Shown: positions 42,457 through 51,575 of the stretch, piece by piece | Layout: every line of letters begins with the position of its first letter | Numbering within the stretch: the stretch's first letter is position 1 | Source: an uncultured Acetatifactor sp. | Lineage (GTDB): Bacteria > Bacillota > Clostridia > Lachnospirales > Lachnospiraceae | Direction of reading: 5' to 3' | Assembly: GCA_910586775.1 (NCBI GenBank) | Contig: CAJUJN010000001.1 | Location: forward strand, 138,559 to 202,558 | DNA length: 64,000 bases | Notes under the pieces: generated by a model | What the model saw: only the letters and a program-made list of their open reading frames with translations | The model's database searches: none | Told to the model about the DNA's origin: nothing | Program-made: the position numbers and the translations under genes

Positions 42457-43689
42457 ATGAAAAAATGTCATATTCCATATACAAAAAAAGCATTCACTCA
42501 TCCGGACCTGTACATAGTTCCGGGTCTGTGTGCCGCTTTGTGTCTGTCCCTGGCTCCGGCCCGGACAGCCCTTGCACAGGAAAATACCGCTCCCAACCGG
42601 GGCGTTACCATCAATGTCTACAACTGGGGCGAATACATCGCCAACGGTACTGACGATTCCCTGGATGTAAATGAAGAGTTCACCCGGCGCACCGGAATTC
42701 AGGTCAACTATACCACCTTTGACAGCAATGAGACGCTGTACTCCAAGTTGGCCGGAGGCGGCGCCGATTATGACGTGATCATTCCCTCTGACTATATGGT
42801 TTCCAAACTTATCGATGAAAATATGCTGGCTGAGCTGGATTTTTCCAACATTCCCAACTTCCAGTATATTGATGAACGGTTCCGCGATCCGGAATATGAT
42901 CCTGGCAGCCGCTACTCGGTACCCTATACATGGGGTGTGGTAGGATTGTTCTATAATACGGATTATATCGAGGAGGAAATCACCAGCTGGACCGCCCTGT
43001 GGGACGACCGTTATGCAGGGAAGATTCTGATGTTTGACAATCCCAGGGATTCCTTCGCCATTGCCCAGTTTCTGCTGGGGCAGTCGCTGAACACCACAGA
43101 GGAAAGCGACTGGGCGGAAGCTGCTGCTCTCTTGAAACAGCAAAAGCCCCTGGTGCAGGCTTATGTCATGGATAGGATTTTTGATAAAATGGAAAGCAGT
43201 GAAGCCTGGATTGCCCCTTACTATTCCGGAGATGCCGCAATCCTGGTGGACAATAGCGACAGCATCCGGTTCGTGGTACCGGAAGAAGGGACCAACTATT
43301 TTGTGGATGCCATGTGCATTCCCATTACCTCCAGCCACAAGGCGGAGGCTGAAGAATATATCAATTTCCTGTGTGACCCCGAAATCGCCGGCGCCAACAT
43401 GAATTATGTGGGTTATTCCACACCCGAGAGCGCCGCCAAGGCTTATATGGACGAAGAAATGGTGGAGAGTTCCCTATATTATCCGGATGACGAGACCCTG
43501 GCGCGCACGCAGGTCTTTGTCAATCTGCCCGAGGATACCAGCAAGCTGGTGGACCGTTTATGGGCGGAAGCCAAAATGGGCGGCCCGGGTGAGTCCGCGG
43601 TACTGATAGCGATTATACTTGGATTTCTGGGAGTGTACATTGCTATTCTTGTATCCAAAAAACAGAAGCGCAGGCGGGAGCTTGCCTGA
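42457..43689 (+). CDS. potD: Polyamine-binding protein PotD with a C-terminal membrane anchor
   Basis: 410 residues. A signal peptide (GLCAALCLSLAPARTALAQE, cleavage after ALA likely) is followed by the PotD fold: VTINVYNWGEYIANG, NYTTFDSNETLYSKL, DVIIPSDYMVSKLI, YSVPYTWGVVGLFYN, WEAL-type WTALWDDRYAGKI and YFVDAMCIPI. Unlike the usual lipoprotein, there is no lipobox cysteine; instead the C-terminus has a hydrophobic helix (SAVLIAIILGFLGVYIAILV) and a basic end KKQKRRRELA, so it is tethered from its C-terminus. It delivers spermidine or putrescine to PotBC. Confidence 0.93.
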   Translation: MKKCHIPYTKKAFTHPDLYIVPGLCAALCLSLAPARTALAQENTAPNRGVTINVYNWGEYIANGTDDSLDVNEEFTRRTGIQVNYTTFDSNETLYSKLAGGGADYDVIIPSDYMVSKLIDENMLAELDFSNIPNFQYIDERFRDPEYDPGSRYSVPYTWGVVGLFYNTDYIEEEITSWTALWDDRYAGKILMFDNPRDSFAIAQFLLGQSLNTTEESDWAEAAALLKQQKPLVQAYVMDRIFDKMESSEAWIAPYYSGDAAILVDNSDSIRFVVPEEGTNYFVDAMCIPITSSHKAEAEEYINFLCDPEIAGANMNYVGYSTPESAAKAYMDEEMVESSLYYPDDETLARTQVFVNLPEDTSKLVDRLWAEAKMGGPGESAVLIAIILGFLGVYIAILVSKKQKRRRELA

Positions 43690-43693
43690 ATCC

Positions 43694-43888
43694 CTATTTT
43701 CTCTGCTTCTTCACTGCCAGTTTTAAGAGCAGACGGGCAATTCCTCCGCATACGGAAATCAGAAAGCCGTCCTTTATCAGTATCTCGCCAATCCCCATAT
43801 TGATGGCATATTGTATCTGCAATTCCAACGGCGGGTCCTGATAGGGGATACCTGCCTTAACCACGCAATAATATGCGCCCACAGCCAA
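43694..43888 (-). CDS. Possible small hydrophobic protein
   Basis: 64 codons from a TTG (43888); the same frame is open for about 35 more codons upstream without an ATG or GTG. Hydrophobic stretches (NLIILAVGAYYCVVKAGI and LISVCGGIARLLLKLAV) and a basic end KKQRK look protein-like, but no ribosome site is seen. It ends 4 bases from the potD stop, convergent with it. No family recognised; may be a remnant. Confidence 0.35.
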   Translation of the reverse strand: MAVGAYYCVVKAGIPYQDPPLELQIQYAINMGIGEILIKDGFLISVCGGIARLLLKLAVKKQRK

Positions 43889-43962
43889 AATAATAAGATT
43901 TTTGTTTTCTGACGTCCTGGCAGACGGAAAGTACAGTTCGGCTTTGTCATATTCTATCTGCT

Positions 43963-44223
43963 TTACGGAACCCAGGTAGGCTTCTGGTCCTTATGTGTGA
44001 AATTCCGCAGCCTTTCCTCCAGTTCAGACAGCTGCCTCTCATAATACTCCTTCTGCTTCTCTGACAGCTTTCCCTCTTCCAGAAATGTGCCCAGAAGCGC
44101 CGCAAATTCTTTCAGATTCAACTGTGCCGCATCCTTATAATTATTCTCGAAATTATTCTGAATCCGCTCCAGCTTTTCATCCAACTGTTTCGCTGCATTT
44201 GCTTTCTTTCCAAACAGAAACAT
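43963..44223 (-). CDS. Small charged coiled-coil protein
   Basis: 86 residues starting at the ATG at 44223, which follows a perfect GGAGG by 6 bases; the frame is open 13 codons further but without a site. Most of the chain (ANAAKQLDEKLERIQNNFEN to KEYYERQLSELEERLRNF) is predicted helix. Function unknown. It lies 45 bases after the GT-C gene. Confidence 0.7.
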   Translation of the reverse strand: MFLFGKKANAAKQLDEKLERIQNNFENNYKDAAQLNLKEFAALLGTFLEEGKLSEKQKEYYERQLSELEERLRNFTHKDQKPTWVP

Positions 44224-44267
44224 ATTATTCCTCCCCCCAGATATTGGCGCCAAACCTTTCACAGCGG

Positions 44268-46202
44268 TTAACCGTTATTGTCTTCCTGAGCCCACAAATC
44301 CCAACGTAAATAAACATTCAGTACTTCCAAATCTGTAACTTTTTTATAATCATTTCCATGAATTTCTATCTGGCTGTCAAATATATCTATTGCCAGAACA
44401 CATTCCGGTTCATATGACATATCTTCATACCGGCTGGTTTCCTCGCTTATCCATACGTTATCAATACGCTCCGCGCTTCCCTGAAGCATGTGCCATATCG
44501 GATACTCATAAGAGTCTCCATTCATAATCAACCCTACTTCTCTATACCCTTCATTGACAACCAAACTGCATGCTTCTATATATGCATCACGGATATTGCT
44601 TCTGTTATAAAAATATCCCTCCGGCCTTGCCTGATTTTGATATTTTGCAATGTGTACATGGTAATTGAATAGACTGCATAATTGTATGACACACAAAGTA
44701 CACACTACTGGAACAGCCGAAACACGCCACATTTCACTCCCCGCATGTTCTGAAATATCCTGAAGCTGCACGGCTGCCATTGGACACAGCAAAATCATAT
44801 AAGGAAGCATATACCGCGAGACAAACGGCTCCCAACGGACAAGTATACAAAAAAACGTAAACACTGCAACCGCAATACAGGTATATTGTCTCTGAAACCT
44901 TTCCTGCTTCTTCCACCTGTACAGGCACCAGAGAAAACAGACCAGCGCGATGATGACAATAATGGAACTGACTGCCGTATCATGTCCATAATCATCCGGG
45001 GCTCCCACAAAATATGCCCTTCCCCCTTCGGAAATAGCGGAATCGTCAATGTTGACACGCAGCAGTGCCGCAGTCCGCCGGACAATCGACTCAATCCACT
45101 GCCTGCTCTGTGGCACAAACATCGACGGAAAATTAAATGCCACATTCTTCAGTCCATTGATAAACAAATATGTCGGTTTCCAAGTCCCCACCAGCTGGCT
45201 GGCCCCCGTTGCCGGAGAAAGCACGCTCCGGAATGTCACAATGTTTCTCACCGCTTCCGGAACAATAAGCGCAAGCAGCAGCGGCAGAACAATGGCAATC
45301 AGCCGCACAATTGTCCATACGGAATCCTTTCTTACAATACAGTAAACCAGTAAAACAATCGCCATCAGCAGCATGCCGATACATACAGAAGGCTTTGTCA
45401 TATACCCGAAACCTACACTGACTGCCATAATACAACAATTGACAATTGTTTTCCTGCTGTAATCTATTTTTTCTTCCTTATGCAGAAAATCCAGAAGATA
45501 ATATGCAAAAATTAAAAGCCACATCCCTGCAAAATGGTCGTTCTGAGTCGTAAGCGCCTCTCCCACAGCAATAGGCATAGACGCCAGCAGCAAGATTCCC
45601 ATTTTGCAATATTTTCTTTTACATCCAAGTTTGTATGCCATTTCATAGACAAGCCAGGCGTTTGTCAAAAAAGCCGCACACTGTATCAGATTCAGGAAAA
45701 CATCTTTCTTACCTGACAGCAGATATACATGCAGCCCCACAAATTCATGCAGGGGCGGATTTGACAACTGCCGGTAAATGGTGCTTCCATAATGTGCCAC
45801 CGACTGATTCTGAGCCCAGTGCGCAATCCTCGGCAAATGGTACGTCATGGAATCCCAGTTATAGGGAACGGTAGCATAAGACAAGACCATTATCCCCATG
45901 AACAAAACTGTTAGGAACTTATTATGCCATGCTGCTTTTAACGCATCCCGCGCTGCCGCTAAGGCCAGTCCGTATTTCCCTTTTCTTATCACCCATGCCG
46001 TCGCGCATACACAGACCGCCGCCCAGAACAAAGATACGGACACTCCGTTTAAGCAATGAAACAAAGACAGAATCTCAGTGCATAAAAACATCAAAATACA
46101 CCAGGCAGCGCTGCCTTTCAGCCAGGCATCCATATACCCGCCGGATTCTTCATAAAAGCAAATAAACAGTAAAATACACGCTGCGGTTAAAAAAAATATC
46201 AT
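44268..46202 (-). CDS. GT-C type membrane glycosyltransferase-like protein
   Basis: 644 residues, about a dozen membrane helices. The first outer loop holds NWDSMTYHLPRIAHWAQNQSVAHYGS, with an acidic residue placed like the catalytic Asp of PMT/ArnT (GT39) enzymes, and LSNPPLHEFVGLHVYLLSG follows. The C-terminal ~90 residues (from RSNIRDAYIEACSLV) form a soluble outer domain. It probably moves a sugar from a lipid carrier onto a surface glycan or protein. It lies 18 bases downstream of the GtrII-like gene. Confidence 0.8.
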   Translation of the reverse strand: MIFFLTAACILLFICFYEESGGYMDAWLKGSAAWCILMFLCTEILSLFHCLNGVSVSLFWAAVCVCATAWVIRKGKYGLALAAARDALKAAWHNKFLTVLFMGIMVLSYATVPYNWDSMTYHLPRIAHWAQNQSVAHYGSTIYRQLSNPPLHEFVGLHVYLLSGKKDVFLNLIQCAAFLTNAWLVYEMAYKLGCKRKYCKMGILLLASMPIAVGEALTTQNDHFAGMWLLIFAYYLLDFLHKEEKIDYSRKTIVNCCIMAVSVGFGYMTKPSVCIGMLLMAIVLLVYCIVRKDSVWTIVRLIAIVLPLLLALIVPEAVRNIVTFRSVLSPATGASQLVGTWKPTYLFINGLKNVAFNFPSMFVPQSRQWIESIVRRTAALLRVNIDDSAISEGGRAYFVGAPDDYGHDTAVSSIIVIIALVCFLWCLYRWKKQERFQRQYTCIAVAVFTFFCILVRWEPFVSRYMLPYMILLCPMAAVQLQDISEHAGSEMWRVSAVPVVCTLCVIQLCSLFNYHVHIAKYQNQARPEGYFYNRSNIRDAYIEACSLVVNEGYREVGLIMNGDSYEYPIWHMLQGSAERIDNVWISEETSRYEDMSYEPECVLAIDIFDSQIEIHGNDYKKVTDLEVLNVYLRWDLWAQEDNNG

Positions 46203-46220
46203 GCTGCCATATCTCCTTTA

Positions 46221-47723
46221 TCAATGAAAATGTACGATTATCCTTGTTCCGTTCAGGTAACAGGAATAGACAGAATTGCTCAGTTCAGGTTCCCCCTCCT
46301 GAATCACCTCCCAGTCCGATTCATCAATATTTCCAATGGTCAGGTCGTACTGCAGGTAATGATACAGCCAGACACCTCCTATCCAGGTGTCATTATCCAG
46401 ATATACGGGAATTAGTTCATTCATAAATGGATATTTTGAACAAATCTTCTGTACCTGCCTGGCTTTCGGCGGCTGTCCGGCAAAAGAAACCGTCTGAAAA
46501 CTCCCGTCTCCGTTTATACCCTCCAGATCATGGGCAATATGATATACAAGATACTTCTGATATTCATCCTGGCTTTTCAGTGCATTTCCATAAGAATACA
46601 TAAAAGTAAAATGAAAGAAAACACATGCCGCAGCCAGCACGATAGCACCATTACGCAGCTTTCTGTATTTTCTGCAAAAGAACAGAAGCATGATTCCCAC
46701 ATACAGAAGGGAAACTCCGAATGATATAAAAATCCTGCTCCTCATCGTCAATGCAGAAAGCACCATCAATGGCAGAAATGTGGATACAGCCGCCAGTACG
46801 GGAGAGACCAGAAGGAATACTGCCCCCCCTGTTCTGACAACACCTTTGTTATGCCTGTCCCTGAGATACAAGTACAAAACCGCTCCCACCGAGCCCAGAC
46901 AAAAAAGAATCAGAAATATCCGGTTCAGATGTGAAATTCCGGTCAGATACTTTTTTATATAACGGCAGGCATTCATAATATTATCGATAACGATTTTAAC
47001 GGACTCCGGAGCAAATCCGACTACCCGGGAAGCCTCATACCGCCAATCCGTACTGCTCACATACCTGCCCGCAATCATCAGCTTGTAAAACAATGCCCCG
47101 GCCCCGATTCCGGCCATTCTCCAGGCTCCGCTTACCGCTGCCTTCCCTGCGCCCAGAACCGCATAAAAAAGGTGTATGATAAATAACGCAGCACATAGCC
47201 CAATCGCTGCCTGATACAGAGACATAATAGCTGTCCCCGCGAGAAAAGAACAGATAAACAGCCAGACACTCGACAGAGCATCCGGCATGGCAAAAATCAG
47301 AAATGATAAGCTTAATGCAGAAAACATAATAATACTGTCAAATCTGTAGGATACATTTACCACCGCAAAGGGATTGGTAATCACAAACAGTAAAATACAG
47401 ATCAGAAATGTCTCGTCAAAAACAGAATCCAGGTTGGCCTTCGCGTACAATACCAACACATAGGATAAAAGAAATACCGACAAAATCAACGGCAGCGGCG
47501 CAATATCCGAAACAGGCTCTCCGCCGCAGAGAAACAGCATCAAAGCCTCCCCAAGGGGCCTCCCGTCACCGCTCCAACCCGTGGCACCGTACAGCGAACG
47601 TGCCAGGTCGTCGTTATAATACATATTGGCCAGTACAACGGGAAAAACGTACAATAAACTCAGTACTGCTAATTTTATATACAAGACTCCGTACCGCCTG
47701 TCCAGCTTATACCACTTTCCCAT
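46221..47723 (-). CDS. Glucosyltransferase GtrII-like membrane protein
   Basis: 500 residues. The N-terminal loop YYNDDLARSLYGATGWSGDGRPLGEALM is the hallmark of the glucosyl transferase GtrII family (PF14264 as I recall it). About eleven membrane helices follow, then a C-terminal soluble part of about 110 residues. Such proteins add side-chain sugars from an undecaprenyl-linked donor outside the membrane; a GtrB-like donor synthase is encoded at 10555-11484. Confidence 0.85.
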   Translation of the reverse strand: MGKWYKLDRRYGVLYIKLAVLSLLYVFPVVLANMYYNDDLARSLYGATGWSGDGRPLGEALMLFLCGGEPVSDIAPLPLILSVFLLSYVLVLYAKANLDSVFDETFLICILLFVITNPFAVVNVSYRFDSIIMFSALSLSFLIFAMPDALSSVWLFICSFLAGTAIMSLYQAAIGLCAALFIIHLFYAVLGAGKAAVSGAWRMAGIGAGALFYKLMIAGRYVSSTDWRYEASRVVGFAPESVKIVIDNIMNACRYIKKYLTGISHLNRIFLILFCLGSVGAVLYLYLRDRHNKGVVRTGGAVFLLVSPVLAAVSTFLPLMVLSALTMRSRIFISFGVSLLYVGIMLLFFCRKYRKLRNGAIVLAAACVFFHFTFMYSYGNALKSQDEYQKYLVYHIAHDLEGINGDGSFQTVSFAGQPPKARQVQKICSKYPFMNELIPVYLDNDTWIGGVWLYHYLQYDLTIGNIDESDWEVIQEGEPELSNSVYSCYLNGTRIIVHFH

Positions 47724-47769
47724 ACTGCACCCCTGTCATAGCCCTTTTTCCTTCAAAATAAATACGCCT

Positions 47770-47800
47770 GCCCGGAAGAATGTCTCGAATTCTTCCGGGC
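47770..47800 (-). terminator. Terminator hairpin after the S41 peptidase gene
   Basis: GCCCGGAAGAAT (47770-47781) pairs perfectly with ATTCTTCCGGGC (47789-47800) around a 7-base loop. It lies 18 bases past the S41 peptidase stop. The T-run after it is weak. Confidence 0.75.
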
Positions 47801-47817
47801 TCCGGCACCTCTTCCCG

Positions 47818-49194
47818 CTATCTCATCTTCTCCCGCAGCACTTCCTTCGCCTTCTCCAACTGATTGTCGGGATGCTCCTCACTGCCATAATAGGCCTCGC
47901 CGTCGAACTCGCACACCACATCCGGCTCAATGCCGATACCGTGTATATTATTGCCGGCCGGTGTATAATAAGCGCTGATGGTAATCTTTGCCGCAGAACC
48001 GTCACGGAAAGGTATAATCTGCTGTACAATGCCCTTTCCGAAGGTAGTGGTACCTACCAGGGTCCCCAGTTCATAATCCTTGATAGCGCCTGCCATAATC
48101 TCCGCTGCACTGGCTGAATTCATATCGATCAGAACTACCAGCGGTACATCCAGTCTCTTCGTGCCGTCGCAGGTGTACTCGGATCTCTTCCCGTTTTTAT
48201 CTTCCGTATATACAATCATTCCTTCCGGAAGAATCATTCTGGCCATCTCTACCACAGCATTCAGGCTTCCGCCGGGATTTGCCCGCAGGTCCATGATCAT
48301 ACCTTTCATGCCGTCCTTCCTTGCCGAGGCAAGCGCCTGCTCGAACTGGGTAATGGATACCTCATCAAATTCCGTCAGCTGAATGTACGCCATCTTGTCT
48401 TCCATCATGGTATACTGCACCGTAGGCGTTTCCACCTGCCTGCGTGTTACGCTGACTTCCAGATAATCCGACGCCCCTTCCCGAATGATGGTGAGCGTCA
48501 CATCCGTATTCTCCGGCCCCTTGATCAGAGAGACCACTTCCGTAAGCGTCATGCCATAAGTCGAAACCCCATCCACTTCATAGATCAGATCATTGGCCCG
48601 CAGATCCACCTCTTCTGAAGGCGCTCCTGCAATAGTACCGCTTATCTTGGGAAGGCTGGTCGTCTCATCCAGCCCGATATAGGCACCAATTCCATAATAT
48701 ATGCCTTCCGTCTGTTCCATCAGCGCATTCAATTCCTCTGCGGAATAATATTCCGAATAAGGATCCCCCAGAGCATTCAATATTCCCCGGTAAATGCCGT
48801 TCTGGATTTCCTCATCTGTAACATCATGCAGATAAAAATACTGGTCAATTGTCTTCTCCAGCATCTGCATTTTCCTCAGGGTAGATGAGTTAATGGCTGA
48901 ATTCTCATCCAGCTCCACTCCCTCCTCAGCCGCCAGCTTGCCGGACTCCACTATACTCTGAACATAAATCCCCAGATAGCAGATCCCCAGCACCAGCAGT
49001 GCTCCTGCAATGCCTGTGACCAGTCCTCCGAAGAACAGTCCCTTTCCGCTACCTTTTTCCGCTTTCGGAGGCTGCTCCGGCGGTATCGGGTTCCACGTCT
49101 GCCGGGGCGCCTGATTGAAATTTTGCGGCGGAGCGCTGCGCCTCTCCGGCTCCGTACCACTTAAATTGTCAAAATACCCGTTGTTTTCGTCCAT
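47818..49194 (-). CDS. S41 family C-terminal processing peptidase (CtpA/CtpB type)
   Basis: 458 residues. A Pro/Gln-rich cytoplasmic start (to about 50), one membrane helix (GLFFGGLVTGIAGALLVLGICYL), a PDZ domain (about 165-245, EVDLRANDLIYEVDGVSTYG) and the S41 serine protease domain. The catalytic Ser is in DMNSASAAEIMAGA (about residue 359) and the Lys in TTFGKGIVQQ (about 385). It cleaves proteins outside the membrane. Downstream of ftsEX and a murein hydrolase, it may process cell-wall enzymes; in Bacillus CtpB acts in sporulation signalling. Confidence 0.95.
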   Translation of the reverse strand: MDENNGYFDNLSGTEPERRSAPPQNFNQAPRQTWNPIPPEQPPKAEKGSGKGLFFGGLVTGIAGALLVLGICYLGIYVQSIVESGKLAAEEGVELDENSAINSSTLRKMQMLEKTIDQYFYLHDVTDEEIQNGIYRGILNALGDPYSEYYSAEELNALMEQTEGIYYGIGAYIGLDETTSLPKISGTIAGAPSEEVDLRANDLIYEVDGVSTYGMTLTEVVSLIKGPENTDVTLTIIREGASDYLEVSVTRRQVETPTVQYTMMEDKMAYIQLTEFDEVSITQFEQALASARKDGMKGMIMDLRANPGGSLNAVVEMARMILPEGMIVYTEDKNGKRSEYTCDGTKRLDVPLVVLIDMNSASAAEIMAGAIKDYELGTLVGTTTFGKGIVQQIIPFRDGSAAKITISAYYTPAGNNIHGIGIEPDVVCEFDGEAYYGSEEHPDNQLEKAKEVLREKMR

Positions 49195-49203
49195 AAAAAC
49201 CTC

Positions 49204-49330
49204 CTATTTCAGTTCCGCATCAGCCCCTACCCAGTACCACTGCATAGCGGAGAATTTCCGGCCGCCAAATACAGGTGCCCGTAAACTCTCCGGGCACCGG
49301 ACGGGGCCAATGCTGTTTTCCAGTTCCGCA
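49204..49330. repeat. Third repeat family, copy 2
   Basis: Bounded by AGTTCCGCAT (49211-49220) and the same word at 49322-49331. Shares with the 19569-19695 copy, in order, GCGGA, ATTTCCG, GCCCGTAAA, TCCGG and ATGCTGTTTTCCAGTTCCGC. A hairpin GGTGCCC/GGGCACC (about 49275-49299) replaces the stem of copy 1. It fills the gap between the S41 gene and the EnvC-like gene. Confidence 0.75.
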
Positions 49331-49349
49331 TTTACCCTTACTACATTTT

Positions 49350-50615
49350 TTACTGCTTCAGGTATCCCCAGGGGGAGACATATGCTCCGTTCAGGCGCAC
49401 ACTGAAATGAAGATGATTGCCGGTAGAGCGTCCGGTGCTGCCAACAGCAGCGATGGTGTCCCCTTTCACCGTCATGTCGCCTTTTTTCACATATAATGCC
49501 GATGCGTGCATGTAAATTGTATATAATCCATCCCCATGGTTTATCATAACATAATTCCCCATGGTAGCGCTATAGGAAGCTGCTACCACTTCGCCGTCAT
49601 AAGCCGCGTAGATAGCAGTTCCTTTCGGTGCGGCGAAATCCACTCCGTTGTGAAACTGCTGTACTCCCAGAGTAGGATGTATTCTGTTTCCGTAATCGTC
49701 AGAAACCCGGGTATATGTCGCCAACGGAAACTTAAACATGCCTCCGTCATATGTGAGTACATTGCGGCTCTCCTCCAGAAGCTTCCTTTTCTCTTCCGCC
49801 ACGGCTGCCTCCAGAAGCTTAATCTCTGCTTCCTGTGCCCTGATTTCCTCTTCATATTCTCTGATGGCTTTTTCTTTATTATCAATATCTGTCTCGTAAC
49901 TGATGATATCGCTTCTCTTCTGCTCAATCAGCTCTTCCAGATTCTTCTGCTCTGTCTCAACGGATTCTTTTGTTTCGTCCAGAATCTCTTTTTCCAGTTC
50001 AAGCTCATCCCTGCACAGCTGGACATATTCCCTGGCCGCCTTGTAGTCCTCCCACATCTGCCGGTCATATGCTGCCATTTTTTCCACATAATCCAAACTG
50101 TTCAGGAAATTTCCGAAGCTTTCGGCTTTCAGCATCATATCCAGGATACTCGGCGTCCCTGACTCATATACCAGCCTGATATGCACTCCCATGGCTGCCC
50201 GTTGGGCTTCTTCCTTTTCCGTGGCAGCTTCCAGCTCCGCCTCCGTCACATGAATCTCATCCTCCTTGGCCTCGATTTCACGCTTCAGTTCGGCAATCTT
50301 CTGCTCAATCTGTCTCAGACTGCTGTCCAGCGTCTCCACATAGTTTTTCAGATTCTGTTTCTGCGCTTCCAGGTTCTTCTTGATTTCCTGCAAATTGCTC
50401 AGGCCGTCCTTCAGACTCTCCTTCTCTTCTTTCTTCTGCGATATCTGGCTTTCTTTTTCCCTGATGCTTTCAGATGTCATAGACGTGGCAGAAGATGCGG
50501 ACACAGCCATGCTTCCTGCCCCCCAACACAGTGCAATTGTCAGCGCCAGGCACCAAAAGCAGGAAAACATGGCCATATGAAATCTGTTGTGACGATAAAA
50601 TAATTTCTTCTTCAT
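49350..50615 (-). CDS. EnvC/CwlO-like murein hydrolase with M23 domain
   Basis: 421 residues. Signal peptide (MAMFSCFWCLALTIALCWGAGSMAVSA), then long coiled coil (about 45-280, for example IREKESQISQKKEEKESLKDG), then an M23 peptidase domain with the zinc ligands in HNGVDFAA and HLHFSV intact. Unlike E. coli EnvC, which is only an activator, the ligands suggest real endopeptidase activity. It follows ftsX by 12 bases, the arrangement in which FtsEX controls a CwlO/PcsB-type wall hydrolase through contacts with its coiled coil. Confidence 0.93.
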   Translation of the reverse strand: MKKKLFYRHNRFHMAMFSCFWCLALTIALCWGAGSMAVSASSATSMTSESIREKESQISQKKEEKESLKDGLSNLQEIKKNLEAQKQNLKNYVETLDSSLRQIEQKIAELKREIEAKEDEIHVTEAELEAATEKEEAQRAAMGVHIRLVYESGTPSILDMMLKAESFGNFLNSLDYVEKMAAYDRQMWEDYKAAREYVQLCRDELELEKEILDETKESVETEQKNLEELIEQKRSDIISYETDIDNKEKAIREYEEEIRAQEAEIKLLEAAVAEEKRKLLEESRNVLTYDGGMFKFPLATYTRVSDDYGNRIHPTLGVQQFHNGVDFAAPKGTAIYAAYDGEVVAASYSATMGNYVMINHGDGLYTIYMHASALYVKKGDMTVKGDTIAAVGSTGRSTGNHLHFSVRLNGAYVSPWGYLKQ

Positions 50616-50627
50616 AGACTCCTGACT

Positions 50628-51575
50628 TTACACATGCAAATGTTTTCTGACCGTAGTGATACTTCCCAGGAACCCGATTCCCACACCCACTGCAAGGCAC
50701 AGGGGCATCAGCACGTCAAATACCTCGTCAACCGGCAGAAAATCCAGGAAAGTACTCAGTATGGAAAATCTTTCCGCAATATACGTCAATGCATAATTAT
50801 AAATATTGTACAGCAGCCCCATGGGTACCGCTGCCCCCACCAGGCCGATCAGCATACCTTCCAGCACAAAGGGCGACCTCACGAAAAAGTCCGTGGCACC
50901 GATATATTTCATGATATTAATTTCTTCCGCGCGAACAGAGATGCCGATGGCAACCGTATTGCTGATCAGGAAGATACTCACCGCAAGCAATATGATAATA
51001 ATCCCCATGGATACATAGGCAATCAACAGATTTGCTCCGCTGAGAGTGTCTGCTGTCAGCGCAGAATGATTCACCACACGCACTTCCGGGATGGATTCCA
51101 GCCAGGTAACCAACGCCCCCTGCATGGAAACATCATTCAGGAAAACTTCATAGCTGTGGTCCCCCTTCAAAGGATTATCCAGATACCCCATGGAATAAAT
51201 ATCAAAGTTTTCCCCAAACCTCTCTTTTGTAAAATTCTCCCAGGCTTCTTCGTCTGAAATGAACTTCACATCCGACACTTCCGCCCGATTGGCTATCATC
51301 TGCCCAATCTCAGCAATTCGCTCGTCAGAGGGAATCATTCCTTCCTCATGCCCTTCACAATAAAGATCATTCTCCGTATGGAAAAATACGGTTACGGATA
51401 CCCCTTCCTCCGCCTTCAGCACGATACTCTGAAAATTCATCACCACCGCATAAAATAAGCCAAACAAAAACAGACAGGCGGAAATCGTCGCCACCGATGC
51501 CAGAGAGTACCACTTATTGCGGAATATATTGACGAACCCCTGACGAATCGTGTAAAACATTGTACTAATCTTCAT
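50628..51575 (-). CDS. ftsX: Cell division protein FtsX
   Basis: 315 residues. First membrane helix SLASVATISACLFLFGLFYAVV, an outer domain of about 140 residues, then three helices (the last ending GVGIGFLGSITTVRKHLHV). The frame is open eight codons further to 51599, but the ATG at 51575, overlapping the ftsE stop, fits GGGAGG better. FtsX transmits ATP-driven changes of FtsE to the wall hydrolase outside. Confidence 0.95.
   Translation of the reverse strand: MKISTMFYTIRQGFVNIFRNKWYSLASVATISACLFLFGLFYAVVMNFQSIVLKAEEGVSVTVFFHTENDLYCEGHEEGMIPSDERIAEIGQMIANRAEVSDVKFISDEEAWENFTKERFGENFDIYSMGYLDNPLKGDHSYEVFLNDVSMQGALVTWLESIPEVRVVNHSALTADTLSGANLLIAYVSMGIIIILLAVSIFLISNTVAIGISVRAEEINIMKYIGATDFFVRSPFVLEGMLIGLVGAAVPMGLLYNIYNYALTYIAERFSILSTFLDFLPVDEVFDVLMPLCLAVGVGIGFLGSITTVRKHLHV

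Noticed and set aside
50628..50662. Similarity of the ftsX 3' end to the tail of the 102-bp repeat
   Set aside because: The bases encode a normal FtsX C-terminus (RKHLHV); only about 15 bases match and no repeat ends are present.
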